Below the pieces are notes generated by a model, which saw only the letters and a program-made list of their open reading frames with translations, searched no databases and was not told where the DNA came from. This document shows positions 1 through 9,900 of a stretch of 29,006 nt of DNA, piece by piece. The translations under genes were made by a program, and so were the position numbers. The stretch is from Plantago elongata (Eukaryota > Streptophyta > Magnoliopsida > Lamiales > Plantaginaceae), in NCBI GenBank assembly GCA_036897095.1, contig JAYMSP010001774.1:1-29006 (forward strand). Direction: 5' to 3'. Position 1 is the stretch's first letter. Each line of letters begins with the position of its first letter.

Positions 1-500
1 ACCTGCATACTTGTATCTCTTAGTGTCCATTAGTCCTAGAGATATCAAGTTCCTTCTCAGGTGTGGCACATACCTCATATTAAGCAAATCCCTTACAACT
101 CCGTCAAACATCTCAATTCTCATTGTTCCCATACCAGTTATCGCACATGGTCTATCATCTCCAAGAGCAACTGATCCACAATTCATATGCTTGAAAGTTG
201 AAAACCATTCTTTGATATATGTCATATGCAACGACGCACCTGAATCCATAACCCATTCAGTTGAATTACCAGATTGAGTGACTCAAAGTACCTCAGTGAC
301 AAGAGAGCTTCAGCAGTGTAATAGGCCTCTGATGCATTTGTAATGTCCATGCCATGATTGGTATTTGGTGTTCCCACAACACCCTTTCCCCTCTGCCCTT
401 TCAGACTCATACAATCCTTCTTCAAGTGCCCTTGCTTCTTGCAATAATAACACTTCCTTGTTTCAGGACCCTCCTTATTATTCTGAGCTTTCCTTTGAAC
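1..500 (-). pseudogene. Copia zinc knuckle and aspartic protease remnant
   Basis: After the gag stop the coding signal continues in other frames. A CCHC zinc knuckle (C-x2-C-x4-H-x4-C, starting CYYCKKQGH) lies at 452-411. Downstream, a WVMDSGAS motif with the protease active-site Asp (codons DSG at 246-238) is followed by the flap and C-terminal protease region, and runs open to the window edge. The knuckle and protease are in different frames, and a TGA lies just before the protease (about 280-290), so this copy carries a frameshift and an extra stop. Reverse transcriptase and integrase should follow to the left. Confidence 0.8.
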
Positions 501-586
501 GGGACATTTCTTGTCTTTTGTGAAAACTTTTGGTATTGTTTCACCATGAGGACTTCTTCAGTACTGAGTGTTGGCACAACACCCTT

Positions 587-1153
587 CTATTCCAGCTCCC
601 TTGATCTTAATGCGGACTCAATAGTCTCGATTGTCAATGCTTTTGACCTCCCATACACCAAAGCATCCTTGAATGGGACAAGAGACCTTGAGAGTGAATT
701 CAACAAGATAATTGCCTTGTCTTGGCTCCTCGTCCTATTCTTCTCATCAGTTTCCAGATTGTCATGATGGGCAACCATCTTCTTCAACAAATCCACCTGA
801 CTCATGATTGATTTTCCTTCAACCATCTTGAATGTGAATAGCCTCTGTTTAGCATATATTTTATTTGCATCAGACTTGTCACTATACAATTCTTTTACCT
901 TCTCCCAAATTGCTTTTGCTGTCGAAAGATCACCAATTTCAATAAGGGCATAATCTCTCAAAGCTAATAACAAAGAACTGTAAGCCTTGCTAATGATTGA
1001 CTTTTTATCAACAGTAGACACGGTTTCTTCGAACCTTTCCGTCAATGCATCGATCACACCCTGCTGCATTAACAGAGCACGCATTCTTTTCTTCCATAGA
1101 TCGAAGTTTGTCTTCCCTTCTAGTCGTTTGAGGTCGAACTTCGAAGATGCCAT
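587..1153 (-). pseudogene. Copia gag (UBN2-type capsid) fragment
   Basis: The first true ATG lies at 1153, giving MASSKFDLKRLEG and then a region typical of the UBN2 / copia gag capsid domain (FDLWKKRM near residue 17, AIWEKVKELY in the middle, LLNSLSRSL near the end). The frame is open for 188 codons and then meets a TAG at 587-589, in the linker that normally runs on into the nucleocapsid zinc knuckle. Open frame further upstream to 1198 would need a TTG start, which is unlikely in a plant. The capsid part itself looks intact; the break is downstream. In an intact element the protein would form the virus-like particle. Confidence 0.85.
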
Positions 1154-1199
1154 TGAGGAACATATACCAGTTGATTCTCTTTCCACAGATAACGTCAAT

Positions 1200-1695
1200 T
1201 GTTAGGTTCCAACAATGCAAATCAACCTAATTCAATCCAATAATCTCCAAACCAACCAACAAATAAACGCAAGAAGATAAGTAAACACACAACACAAGAT
1301 TTATGTGGTTCGGCAATTGCCTACGTCCACAAAATACCAAGATTTCTATTAACCAAGAACCAAAATGCAGCATACAAAACCGATCCACACTACCAAGTTG
1401 TCGAGCTCCGCTCTCTCTTCCTCACTATGTTTCTCTCAAAAAATCTCAATGTGTTTGCATATGTTTTCTATATATTTAATCTAGTACCTACATGTGTATA
1501 TATACTAGAGAAAATAACACATATTCTTTTTCTAACCAGAAAAGAATTAATTCCTAACTAGAAAAGTTGCCTTCGTCTCCAAGCAAAAGAAATCCCAATT
1601 GAATTCGACTTCTAACTGTCTTATGTGTCTTAAGTGTTATAGTCACACCACACAGCTACAGTGTAATATTCAAATGTCTCTAGTACCCTTTAACA
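1200..1695 (-). repeat. 5' long terminal repeat of the copia element
   Basis: The block starts TGTTA and ends TAACA, the usual terminal inverted bases of copia LTRs, and is 496 bp long. It lies directly upstream of gag when read on the minus strand. It contains TATA-like runs near 1492-1508 (tatatatac) and 1466-1480 that could be the Pol II promoter. The end abutting the coding part reads GGAACCTAACA. Six bases further in, at 1193-1183, lies a GTTATCTGTGG stretch that matches the usual initiator-Met tRNA primer site TGGTATCAGAG only partly, which suggests decay. Both boundaries are inferred from terminal bases, because the second LTR is not available for comparison. Confidence 0.75.
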
Positions 1696-1781
1696 CCACA
1701 CATCGTTTATTCTTATTTCAGTATTTCGAATATATCATGTTTCATTAATTCCTTTAATGTTAAGCTAACCAGCTTTACATT

Positions 1782-1848
1782 ACAATATTCAACACAATCT
1801 TAGAGAATAGGAATGTCACAATATTCAACACAATCATAGAGAATAGGA
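1782..1848. repeat. Two-copy tandem duplication, 36-bp period
   Basis: A 31-bp unit beginning acaatattcaacacaatc occurs at 1782-1812 and again at 1818-1848 with one mismatch (cTta versus cAta), separated by a 5-bp spacer. It is a small local duplication with no sign of coding function. Confidence 0.9.
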
Positions 1849-2834
1849 AATCACTTCCACCATTAAAAGGCTACTTGATCACGTACTAATCGGACACGTT
1901 AAATCAGTAGACTACATCACTAACAATCAATTATGTAGGCAACATTATAAACTCACGAAGGCATCTAAACCTCTATGAACTACCATAACATCTTTACGAT
2001 ACTCTTCCAGGCTTCTCCATGAGACCACCTCTAACCTTATAAAGGACATTGATCTCTCTACAAAAACTCTCAAATGTTTACACTTTTATACTCGATATAT
2101 TCTTAGCATATGTAAAATGAAATTCTTAAAATTCTCATATAGAAATCTAGTGTCGCATATAATGTGATCTAATCTACTAACCTAAACTAACTACGTACTC
2201 CATTCCATTCGTTCTGCATAACTTCATACATTTGTCATTTTCAATTGTTTTACGAAAGCATTTCATAAATAATCAAAAACAAAATGTACTCTACACCCAA
2301 CAAATAATAAACATTTTTTAACTTTACACTCAAATTACACAATTTACAATTTATAATACAATTTTGTTTCCACATTTTTTATATTTTACCAATACTTGAA
2401 CTTTTCGCATAAACTTACATGTTAACTATAATGTATAAAGTTATTTGGGAATGAGAGAGAATAGTAAATTGAGAAACTCTCCTGAGAATCCGAAAAGTAC
2501 TGAGAGTCCTACCTATCACGATTCAACCGCTCAATTAATATAAAATAATACATAATTTATAAATATATAAAAATATATAATTTACACACCACACTGCACG
2601 ATTAATATACAATTAAATTTTTGTATAGTAAATTATATCTAAATTCCTATGGAAGAATATATGGTGAACGGGTATATAATCTAGCAGAATCTTTCATAAC
2701 CTTCCACCGATACCTCCACGCCGAATCTGGATGTTGGCTATATCATCAGGTTTCATCACAAAGTGTAGAGGAGTAATGAGATACAAAGTAAATCTCATAC
2801 CTTATAATACAAGCTAAAAAGCTAAAAAGTTGTC

Positions 2835-2944
2835 AATGAGATGCTATTCATTTTTCTCACAATCTTCTTACTTAATCATCTAAACAGATAATGAGATGCT
2901 ATTCATTTTTCTCGCAATCTTCTTACTTAATCTTCTAAACAGAT
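2835..2944. repeat. Two-copy 55-bp tandem duplication
   Basis: The unit beginning aatgagatgctattcatt occupies 2835-2889 and is repeated immediately at 2890-2944. The two copies differ at two positions (ctcAca/ctcGca and aatcAtc/aatcTtc). The near-identity and head-to-tail abutment indicate a fairly recent replication slip or unequal exchange. Confidence 0.92.
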
Positions 2945-3333
2945 GACACTATTAGAATTTAATGTAATACTCAGTCATTAAATTAGTTTTTCAATCTGTT
3001 CTGTTAATCGTTTACTCTGTTTATTTGGCTACATACTAGTCCGAAATTATAGTATGAACTATTTAAGTGTAATATTGAGTTGATGACCATAGTATGAGTG
3101 GAAGAGACTCCGTTCTATTAAATGTTTAATTTTCTTTTTTTTAAATGTAAGCAACTCGACTAGCAAATAATTTATTGTGATCTTACTTACCCCTCTCGTC
3201 TAGTATGCTAAGACTGTAAGAGCCTATCCAAAATTTAGAGGTATGGGACGAATCCGCAAGGTAAGATCCTAAGGAGGAGATATTTCTCACTAGATGGAAA
3301 ATGATGTTCCTTAGAACAATGAAATCTAAAATA

Positions 3334-3831
3334 TTAGGGGAAGGGCTTATTTATTATATATAGTAAACGGATTATAAGAAAATTATGGGGATAGGAACCC
3401 ATGAAACAAAACCAAGTAGCAGCTAGTCTAGACAAAATAAACTGGACAAAAGGCACACTAGGTTGACTAAACTGCACTAAACTACTGCGCAAACCATCTG
3501 CAGAACCAGCGGAAGATAGGAACCCGGACCTATCTGCTTCAATACAAGTGACAAGAGCACGAGTTGGCCTCCTAACAATATTTAGCTGCGGGACTCCATC
3601 AAGAAATATGTCATAGTTAGCCAAAAATTGCATGCAGTAAATAATACTGAAATGTACATTATACTGAGTAAAGTTTCCTAATACAGTGATCTCAAAAAGG
3701 ATTAGTTTCTCTAGATTACCATTAGTAAAATAGTTAGAAAAGTTAGGTGTTAGCAGAACCACCCTGGTCGGACACACTAATGGATTCGGGCTCCTTGACC
3801 TAAGCTGCATAATCCAGAAAACCACAAACAA
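3334..3831 (-). other. Unrecognised open frame next to the LINE remnant
   Basis: A 165-codon frame is open on the minus strand. I recognise no domain. It contains isolated hydrophobic patches and no obvious signal peptide. It lies directly beyond the end of the RNase H remnant on the same strand, so it may be 3' sequence of that element or chance open frame. A 165-codon opening is long for DNA this AT-rich, which is the only reason to list it. I would not call it a gene. Confidence 0.2.
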
Positions 3832-3931
3832 CCATCAAACTGCACAACATTAGTTCCTTTGAAATCAGATACATCTCTACACAAATTAGCCTGCTCCAAC
3901 CTTATACTAATAAGTAAATAATAAAGCATGA

Positions 3932-4640
3932 TCATAGGGAGAAAAGGGAGAGGGGGGAGGTACCATCAGAATGAAGTTCATCATTTGGTGAACCTGATAT
4001 AGGGTCTACCTGTTTTGTGACTATAGACAAGCTATCTTGAATAGGACTGTTTCCAACATTATGAACCTGACCAAATTCCACAAGAAGGGCTTCACCTGCC
4101 AACCAATCTATCACAGAATTGTCCTCTCTATAAACATGGACAAATTTAATGTCTCTTTATTTACAAAATTGCAATATTTTACTTAATATCAAAGACAAGA
4201 CCAATGTCAGTGTATGTTAGCATTATTAATCAGCTTCAAAGCCACTTCAGAATCAGTCTCAATGATAACCTTCTGAAAATGCATCTTTGCACTCTGCTGC
4301 AATCAATACCAAAAAGCTCAGCATAAAGGATAGATGATAACCCCAGAAAGTGGAAAGTACTCCATAAAATTCTCCCATCTGAGTCCCTAATGATACCACC
4401 TGATGCAACTTTCTTAGGGTATTGGCTAAAAGCTCCATCAAAGTTAACTTTAACCCAGTTAAGAAGAGGTTTTTCCCAATACACTAAAGTTACCTTAGGT
4501 AGGTAGTCAATGGGCAAGTCAATGAACCACAATTCTGCCACACTAAAATCACCTCTCCAGAAGGAGCTATCAAATGGCTTGGCTAAGTTTTTTTTTTTTT
4601 TTAAAAAAAAACCAAACCGTACATTAATAAACAAACAACG
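3932..4640 (-). pseudogene. Broken RNase H-like (RVT_3) domain, LINE-type retrotransposon remnant
   Basis: Read on the minus strand from about 4560, the translation gives the start of a plant non-LTR-element RNase H domain: WVKVNFDGAF, then GGIIRDSDGRILW and an LYAELFGI segment. A one-base frameshift near 4275-4290 moves the domain into another frame (VIIETDSEVALKLI). After further stops it ends with a REDNSVIDWLAGEALL segment. All four acidic positions typical of RNase H are still visible (D in NFDG, E in AEL, D in ETDS, D in the last segment) despite the breaks. Reverse transcriptase is missing, and the coding match ends at a poly-T/poly-A junction at 4588-4611. It could alternatively be a domesticated stand-alone RNase H gene that later died. 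Confidence 0.8.
4588..4611. repeat. Poly-T/poly-A junction
   Basis: About 15 T are followed directly by 9 A. It sits exactly where the RNase H remnant stops matching on its upstream side, so it probably marks an insertion or truncation breakpoint. It is also a perfect self-complementary hairpin of low complexity. Confidence 0.85.
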
Positions 4641-4688
4641 CAACCGAGAAGAAGTTCGAAAACGAAGCAGGCTATCTCAATGTATTGG

Positions 4689-4718
4689 ATCAAAATACAG
4701 TGTATCAAAATACAGTGC
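4689..4718. repeat. 15-bp doublet in the 3' region of the ESSS gene
   Basis: The unit atcaaaatacagtgt (4689-4703) is followed directly by atcaaaatacagtgc (4704-4718). It lies about 75-105 bases past the stop codon of the complex I subunit gene, in the likely 3' UTR or just beyond. Confidence 0.85.
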
Positions 4719-4793
4719 AAGAGTATCGAAAATTTATTTGCCGGAACGAAAACGAAACAAGGCAGTATAGGCAACAAATTACCTAAACCGAGT

Positions 4794-5120
4794 CTATTCA
4801 GAGGACTCGGATTCCAATCGAAGACGCTCGAGAGCTTTTTGATGAGCCCAAGTCTCGATGGTGAGATCAGGCTTAGCATTGAGACCAACACCGAGAATGA
4901 CAACGGTTAGGAAGGCGGTGAGGTAGCAAGGAAGCTCCCAATCTTCCCATTTACGAGACTGGCCTGGAGGAGGAGGTGTCTCATTGGCGAAGAATCCTTT
5001 GGGCCGATCCTCGTGGCCTGGGCTTGTCCACCGACTAGGTCCACCTCCGCCGCTACGTGTTCGGAGAGAGGGGCGAAGCCTTGATCGGAGACTGGTTGTC
5101 AGCTGCTTCAACGACGCCAT
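4794..5120 (-). CDS. Mitochondrial complex I ESSS subunit (NDUFB11-like), plant type
   Basis: This single-exon gene encodes 108 aa. Residues 1-30 are rich in Arg and Ser with few acids (MASLKQLTTSLRSRLRPSLR), as in a mitochondrial presequence. A conserved block follows (GHEDRPKGFFAN near 36-46, a PPPPG near 49-53, KWEDWELPCY near 57-66). One membrane span lies at about 64-81 (YLTAFLTVVILGVGL), then a charged helical tail (ETWAHQKALERL). This matches plant ESSS, an accessory membrane-arm subunit of NADH:ubiquinone oxidoreductase, remembered as At3g57785 in Arabidopsis. The ATG at 5120 is chosen because the frame upstream only offers a GTG at 5129. The gene diverges from the CTPA3 gene, with about 1.9 kb between starts. 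ESSS proteins support assembly and stability of the membrane arm and are not catalytic. Confidence 0.9.
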   Translation of the reverse strand: MASLKQLTTSLRSRLRPSLRTRSGGGGPSRWTSPGHEDRPKGFFANETPPPPGQSRKWEDWELPCYLTAFLTVVILGVGLNAKPDLTIETWAHQKALERLRLESESSE

Positions 5121-5150
5121 CTGATTCACAATTGAGCCACTGATTTTGGG

Positions 5151-5175
5151 TTTTTCTTTCTTTCTTTCTTTCTTG
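5151..5175. repeat. (TTTC)n microsatellite in the ESSS 5' leader
   Basis: About six TTTC units read as (GAAA)n on the gene strand, about 30 bases upstream of the ESSS start codon. A purine-rich GA tract this close to the ATG probably lies in the 5' UTR. Such tracts are common in plant leaders and are length-polymorphic. Confidence 0.85.
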
Positions 5176-5229
5176 ACACCAGGGTTAGGTTTCGTTTCAT
5201 ACGATACCGTTTTGCTTGCTCCTGGAATA

Positions 5230-6990
5230 TTTTTTCACTCGTGCTTCGAGTTATTCATATTACGTTATTTGCCCAATCTTAATTTGAGCAAACTTTGACG
5301 GACTCCAAATAATTTAATAAATTAATCGGTTAAGTTAATTTCAATTTAGTTTAGACTAGGAGTACGATATAACTTCTTTTTTATGAAAATGATATATTTA
5401 AAAATTTTATGTGCGAGTCGTTAAAAATTATTATACTTATCAATTTCGATCTTGATTTTAGGAATACTATAATCCGATACAATCTACAGCCCTTTTAGTA
5501 TACTTTCTAATTCCATATCATTAACAATTGGATTGGCAAATTTGAGGCAAATCAATCAGAATATGAATATTTAAGTATCATGAATAAACGATTCACTTGT
5601 GTAAAAATTATTAGGCCATGTTTGTTATACCGCCGGATTGGCCATCTCCTTAATCAAATCGAATATTTTGTAAATAAAAAATTCAATTTCAATTCAAAAT
5701 TCCACTCAAATTCTATATCAATCAGTTCCTCAGTGATTGAATCAATGCCTAAACTTTTGACAATTCCTTTTCCAATATGCATTATCAAACTACTGGAGAA
5801 TAAGTCATCTTCCATTAAACTCCATGTAATCCATATATTATATAAATTTGATTGGCATTCTCAACCCATAATCATTCTCAAGGTTAAAATTTATTGTAAA
5901 ATTAACACCAATAAAAATTTTATTTCCAAACATTCCATATATGCATCGGTTTAAATTTGGTGCAGTATTGAATTTTTATTTCTACTTCAAGTTTGTTTTT
6001 GGCATCATATTATTACATAGACAAAGTTTTGATAAATCTAATTTAACTTTAATTACAAATATTCGAAAAAAATTTTGAACATATATTCGAATTCGTCTTG
6101 ACAAGGCGAATCCATATACACCAATCTTGAATACTATTATTAATTTAGTAAATTATTTTATAAATTAAAATAAAATATAAACTTAATAAATTAGATAAAA
6201 TGAAATAATTCTAGTGTATTAAATGTGATAGTGTCTCACTCTAGTGTACTTTAAAAAATTCTCGTCCTTAAGACAGCATTTTACAAATGTTTTTAGCAAA
6301 ACCTCAATATTTTTGGATAGAGTTATAATGTGTGTCTGTATCTTTTAGACTCTTTATAAAACCATCTTACAGAATATTTACTTGCGTTAAATGTATTAAA
6401 TATTATAAGTTTATCAGCTTATTTAATTATAAAATCAACTGTATCTAAATGTATAACTAAAAAAATTAATTTTTTCAAGTATATTTATAAATATTTTTAA
6501 ATGGTTAAAGAGTGATTCGAACTCCTGACCTATTAGTTGGAGTTGAAACGTCTTACCAATTAAGTTGCACTTCGTTATCTCAAATATATTTATAATAATC
6601 AAGAAAATGAAAATTTTGCCACCATTGTTCATAATGACATTAAGAGAGATTGGGAGAAGCAAGACATTGATTATTTCAATTGAAAACTATTTCAGTTGAA
6701 TTAAATTCAGTCTTATTTAATTCAAATTAAATCTATTTAGTTATACATATTTTAATTAAGTTCAATTTAATAATTTTCGGTCGAATACTATGTGTACTAG
6801 TAACTTTTGCCTGCACTAAAAAGAATGACCCCAGTATATTCTACATTGACGCCAAAAATTGTGATACTCTGTAACGACCACACACAGAGAGCAAAAGATC
6901 CCAATGTGGGGTCCGAAAGGAATTGATAATAATCAATCATCATACATATTTAACCATAAGCTAGTAATCGATCATAAACTAGTCCAAATT
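5230..6990. other. AT-rich intergenic DNA between divergent genes
   Basis: This region must hold the promoters of both ESSS (minus) and CTPA3 (plus). I see no gene. A segment at about 5611-5935 begins ggccatgtttgttat and ends with a weak inverted match (ccaaacattcc), so it may be an old MITE, but the ends are poor. A tRNA-derived SINE-like segment lies at about 6450-6590. Near 6675-6720 a cttcaattgaaa/ttcagttgaa stretch resembles the MITE family found at 20428-20675. No strong TATA box is evident ahead of the CTPA3 start. Confidence 0.5.
6450..6590 (-). mobile_element. tRNA-derived SINE-like element
   Basis: On the minus strand an A-box-like AACTTAATTGGT (6566-6555) is followed 30 bases later by a B-box GAGTTCGAATC (6524-6514). 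That is the spacing of a tRNA-type Pol III promoter. The sequence between them lacks tRNA folding, and the ends do not pair as an acceptor stem, so it is not a tRNA gene. An AT-rich tail follows downstream. The layout is that of a plant SINE head, but the exact boundaries and target duplication are not clear. Confidence 0.6.
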
Positions 6991-6995
6991 GAGAC

Positions 6996-9900
6996 ATGGA
7001 AAGCTGTTCAAATCTTACGAATCCATATTATTATCAAGTAACAAAAACTACTTATAGCAAAAGAGTAGTCAATTTCTATGAATATAGCAGCAGGAGTTGT
7101 CCAAGATTATGGAATGGGGGCCAGCACAACAAGAAGAAGAAGAAGATTAGTTGTTGTTCCAACTCCAGCTCCAGCAACAAGAAGGGTGGTTTGTATTTGT
7201 GTTTGATTGAGAAAGTTGGGAAAGGATTGGTTGGATTTGCAGCTGCTCTCTCGCTCTTCTCTCAATCCTCAGCTTCTGCAGCTCAATCTCTCACCGTCGC
7301 TTTTCCTGTTTCTCACACACCTGAGGTTAGGCTTAGCCAATCAATTTTCCAAATTAATAAAGTCCCATAGATAAATAGTGAATAAATTAGAAGATAATTG
7401 GACATCCCAAGTGAAATTGAGGTAGAATAATTAAATTAAAAGATTTATCATTACGATTAATTCATGTCGAAGTTGATTTTATCAACTACAAAGATTAAAA
7501 CTGGGAGCAAGTATCTTGAGAGAATATTCCTAGATAATTTATTTAGATATGGAACTATATTGTTAAGAAAACTATGGCTACTAATTTGAAGTTTTTTAAG
7601 TTATAATTAAACTCATTTTGTTCACAATATAGATATACATTTTGATACTTTTATTGGTAATATAGGTTGTTCGTTTCTATCTCTCTCATGAAATTTTGTG
7701 TAAAACTGAACCGCTGTGTCGGGGCTGTGTCGGGGAGTACATATCGGGGTTATATTGGGGTTGTAATGGTTGGTTGAAAATCATAATCATAACCACTATT
7801 CTAACGTAGGTTATAATCATAACCAATTAATAATAATCATAACCATAACCGAAAATTTTTCTCTACAGTTATGGTTAGGTTGTATAACCATAAATCACTA
7901 TAGGTTTAGGTCATTGATCGGTTTTTTGAAAATTCTTTCTTATTCGAGGTGAAAAATTGCAAAAAATTATTTTTCGCAAAAAAAATATTTTTTCGTAAAA
8001 AATTATTTTTTTCGCAAAAGAATATTTTAACGGTTTTTAACTGTAACCGTAACCAAAAACCAAACTTATTATGGTTGTAACCGGTCGGTTATTATACGGT
8101 TACGATTATGTTTAATAACCGTTTGGGAAAAATAAATGGTTATTAGTTGGTTATGGTTTTTAACCCGACCATTGCAATCCCTGACATATACATAATTAAG
8201 TATCATTAGCTCATGCTCATAAGTCCAGTTAATCTTGCCTGTGTTTTTCTTCTTGGTCTTTATGGGTCCTGTTCTTTTGTAGGTGAACACAGTTCAAAGG
8301 ACACTTGTTGAAGCTTGGGGCTTGATTAGAGAGACTTTCATTGATCCGAGTTTCAACCATCAAGGTAACATATAACAATAGCATACTGTATGCACGCCTT
8401 ATACGAAGTTTGATTAGTTATTAGGGCAACTTTCAGATAGGTTTCCTGATCTGCATTTTTTAAGCATGATTTTGGTACAGTTTGAAAGCTTTTTCACTTG
8501 CATTAGTATTATGAATTTAAATGATGTCCTGTTACTTAAGGTATGTTAAAATTGTCAAAACTGTATAGTAGTAGTAGTAGTAGTAGTAGTACATAATTAA
8601 ATTATGGTTACATTATTGCCTAAAGAAATTCGAGTTGATTCGATAAGGAACCTTTTACAGATTGGGACTTAAAACTGCAACAGACAATGGTGGAAATGTT
8701 CCCGTTGAATTCTGAAGATGCAGCATATAGCAAAATCAGGGGAATGCTTTCTACTCTTGGAGATCCTTTTACACGCATTATCAGTCCCAAGGTTATGCAT
8801 TATTTGCATATTTATCGCGATTCCTTCTACGTACAGTTCGCTCATCGTTACAAATTTGAAATCTGGACAATGAACAATTCTACTGTTCTCGCTTTGGCCT
8901 TTCAAGTATTGTACAATCTTACATATACAGTTGCATCGTTCTACAAAATAGCCATCGCGTTTATAAGCTGTTTGCTTTCTTTACTTACTCTGAACTGATA
9001 TACAAGTGTTAATATGGTGGCGTGCAGGAATACCAGAGCTTTAGAATAGGTAGTGATGGAAATCTGCAAGGGGTTGGCTTGTTCATCAACCTGGAGCCAA
9101 AGACCGGTCGCTTGGTACTTAATTCTTTGATACTGTTTTTGTTGAAATTACACTGGTCTGTTCTGTTTTTTATGCTTTAAAAGTCCACCTTGTGAGTTAT
9201 TTATTATTTCTTTGTTACAGGTCGTTATATCATGTATAGAGAACAGTCCAGCTGCAATTTCTGGTATACATGAAGGAGACGAGCTGATGGAAATAGACGG
9301 TGCTTACATGATGTTCACACACAAAATACTAGAACTCTATATGATTTACATTGTCATGTGTAACAGGATATAATGTAAACTGATTGTATCAGGTGAAAGA
9401 ATGGACGGAGTGGCTAGTGAATCAGCTGCACAAAAGCTTAGAGGACGCGTTGGAACAACTGTGACAGTGAAAATTCAGCGGGTATGCCTTTCTAATTTGG
9501 CTAGCCCCACAACTTATTTTTCATTCTAAGATGCAAAATGGTTAATCATACTGTTAAATCTGAATTTTTGTACTTATGTTATCCAGATTGAGGACTCCGG
9601 AAAATACTGCATCAAAGAGGTATATATAATCACCATTCACCATAGTAATGTTTAGATACATTTTTTTTAAGATAACCATTTTCTGGCCAAACATCATTAG
9701 TATATTAATGCCGTTTTGCTGAATTTTTCCAACGATTACCAACTATTTACTTTTTGAAATACTTAGAACTGCTTGTATTCGTGAAGGTCAAAGTGCCTCG
9801 TCAAGTGATTAAGCTTTCACCTGTATCTAGTGCCATCATTGCCCACATGACGCCTGATGGACATCTTGCAAAAACTGGCTATGTGAAGTTGTCGACATTC

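Larger units (their letters stand above)
1..1695 (-). mobile_element. Ty1/copia LTR retrotransposon, 5' part, decayed and cut by the window start
   Basis: Reading on the minus strand, this shows an LTR (1695 down to 1200), a short leader with a weak primer-binding-site candidate, a gag region, a zinc knuckle and the first part of the aspartic protease with its D-S-G motif. That order is the 5' half of a copia element. Integrase, reverse transcriptase and the second LTR would lie beyond the left edge. The coding region has at least two in-frame stops and at least one frameshift, so this copy cannot make a full polyprotein. The five bases outside the LTR (1696-1700, ccaca) are the expected target-site duplication on this side, but the partner lies outside the window. 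Confidence 0.88.
1696..3330. other. AT-rich intergenic DNA
   Basis: I see no convincing coding sequence on either strand. The stretch is AT-rich, with long runs such as aatatataaaaatatataattt near 2560. It holds two short tandem duplications (1782-1848 and 2835-2944), listed separately, and a small gctaaaaag doublet near 2812-2829. No recognisable transposon termini were found. Confidence 0.6.

Noticed and set aside
354..767. Plus-strand frame of 137 codons
   Set aside because: It is antisense to the copia gag and zinc-knuckle region, which reads as known protein on the minus strand.
4510..4910. Two plus-strand frames of 76-86 codons
   Set aside because: They run antisense to the complex I ESSS gene and the RNase H relic and have no family-like features.
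5580..5954. Plus-strand frame of 124 codons
   Set aside because: It is composed of AT-driven residues (Ile, Asn, Lys, Ser) in a probable old MITE, with no domain or splice context.
6500..6580. A tRNA gene on the minus strand
   Set aside because: A and B boxes are present, but the ends do not pair as an acceptor stem and the arms do not fold, so it is a SINE head and not a tRNA.
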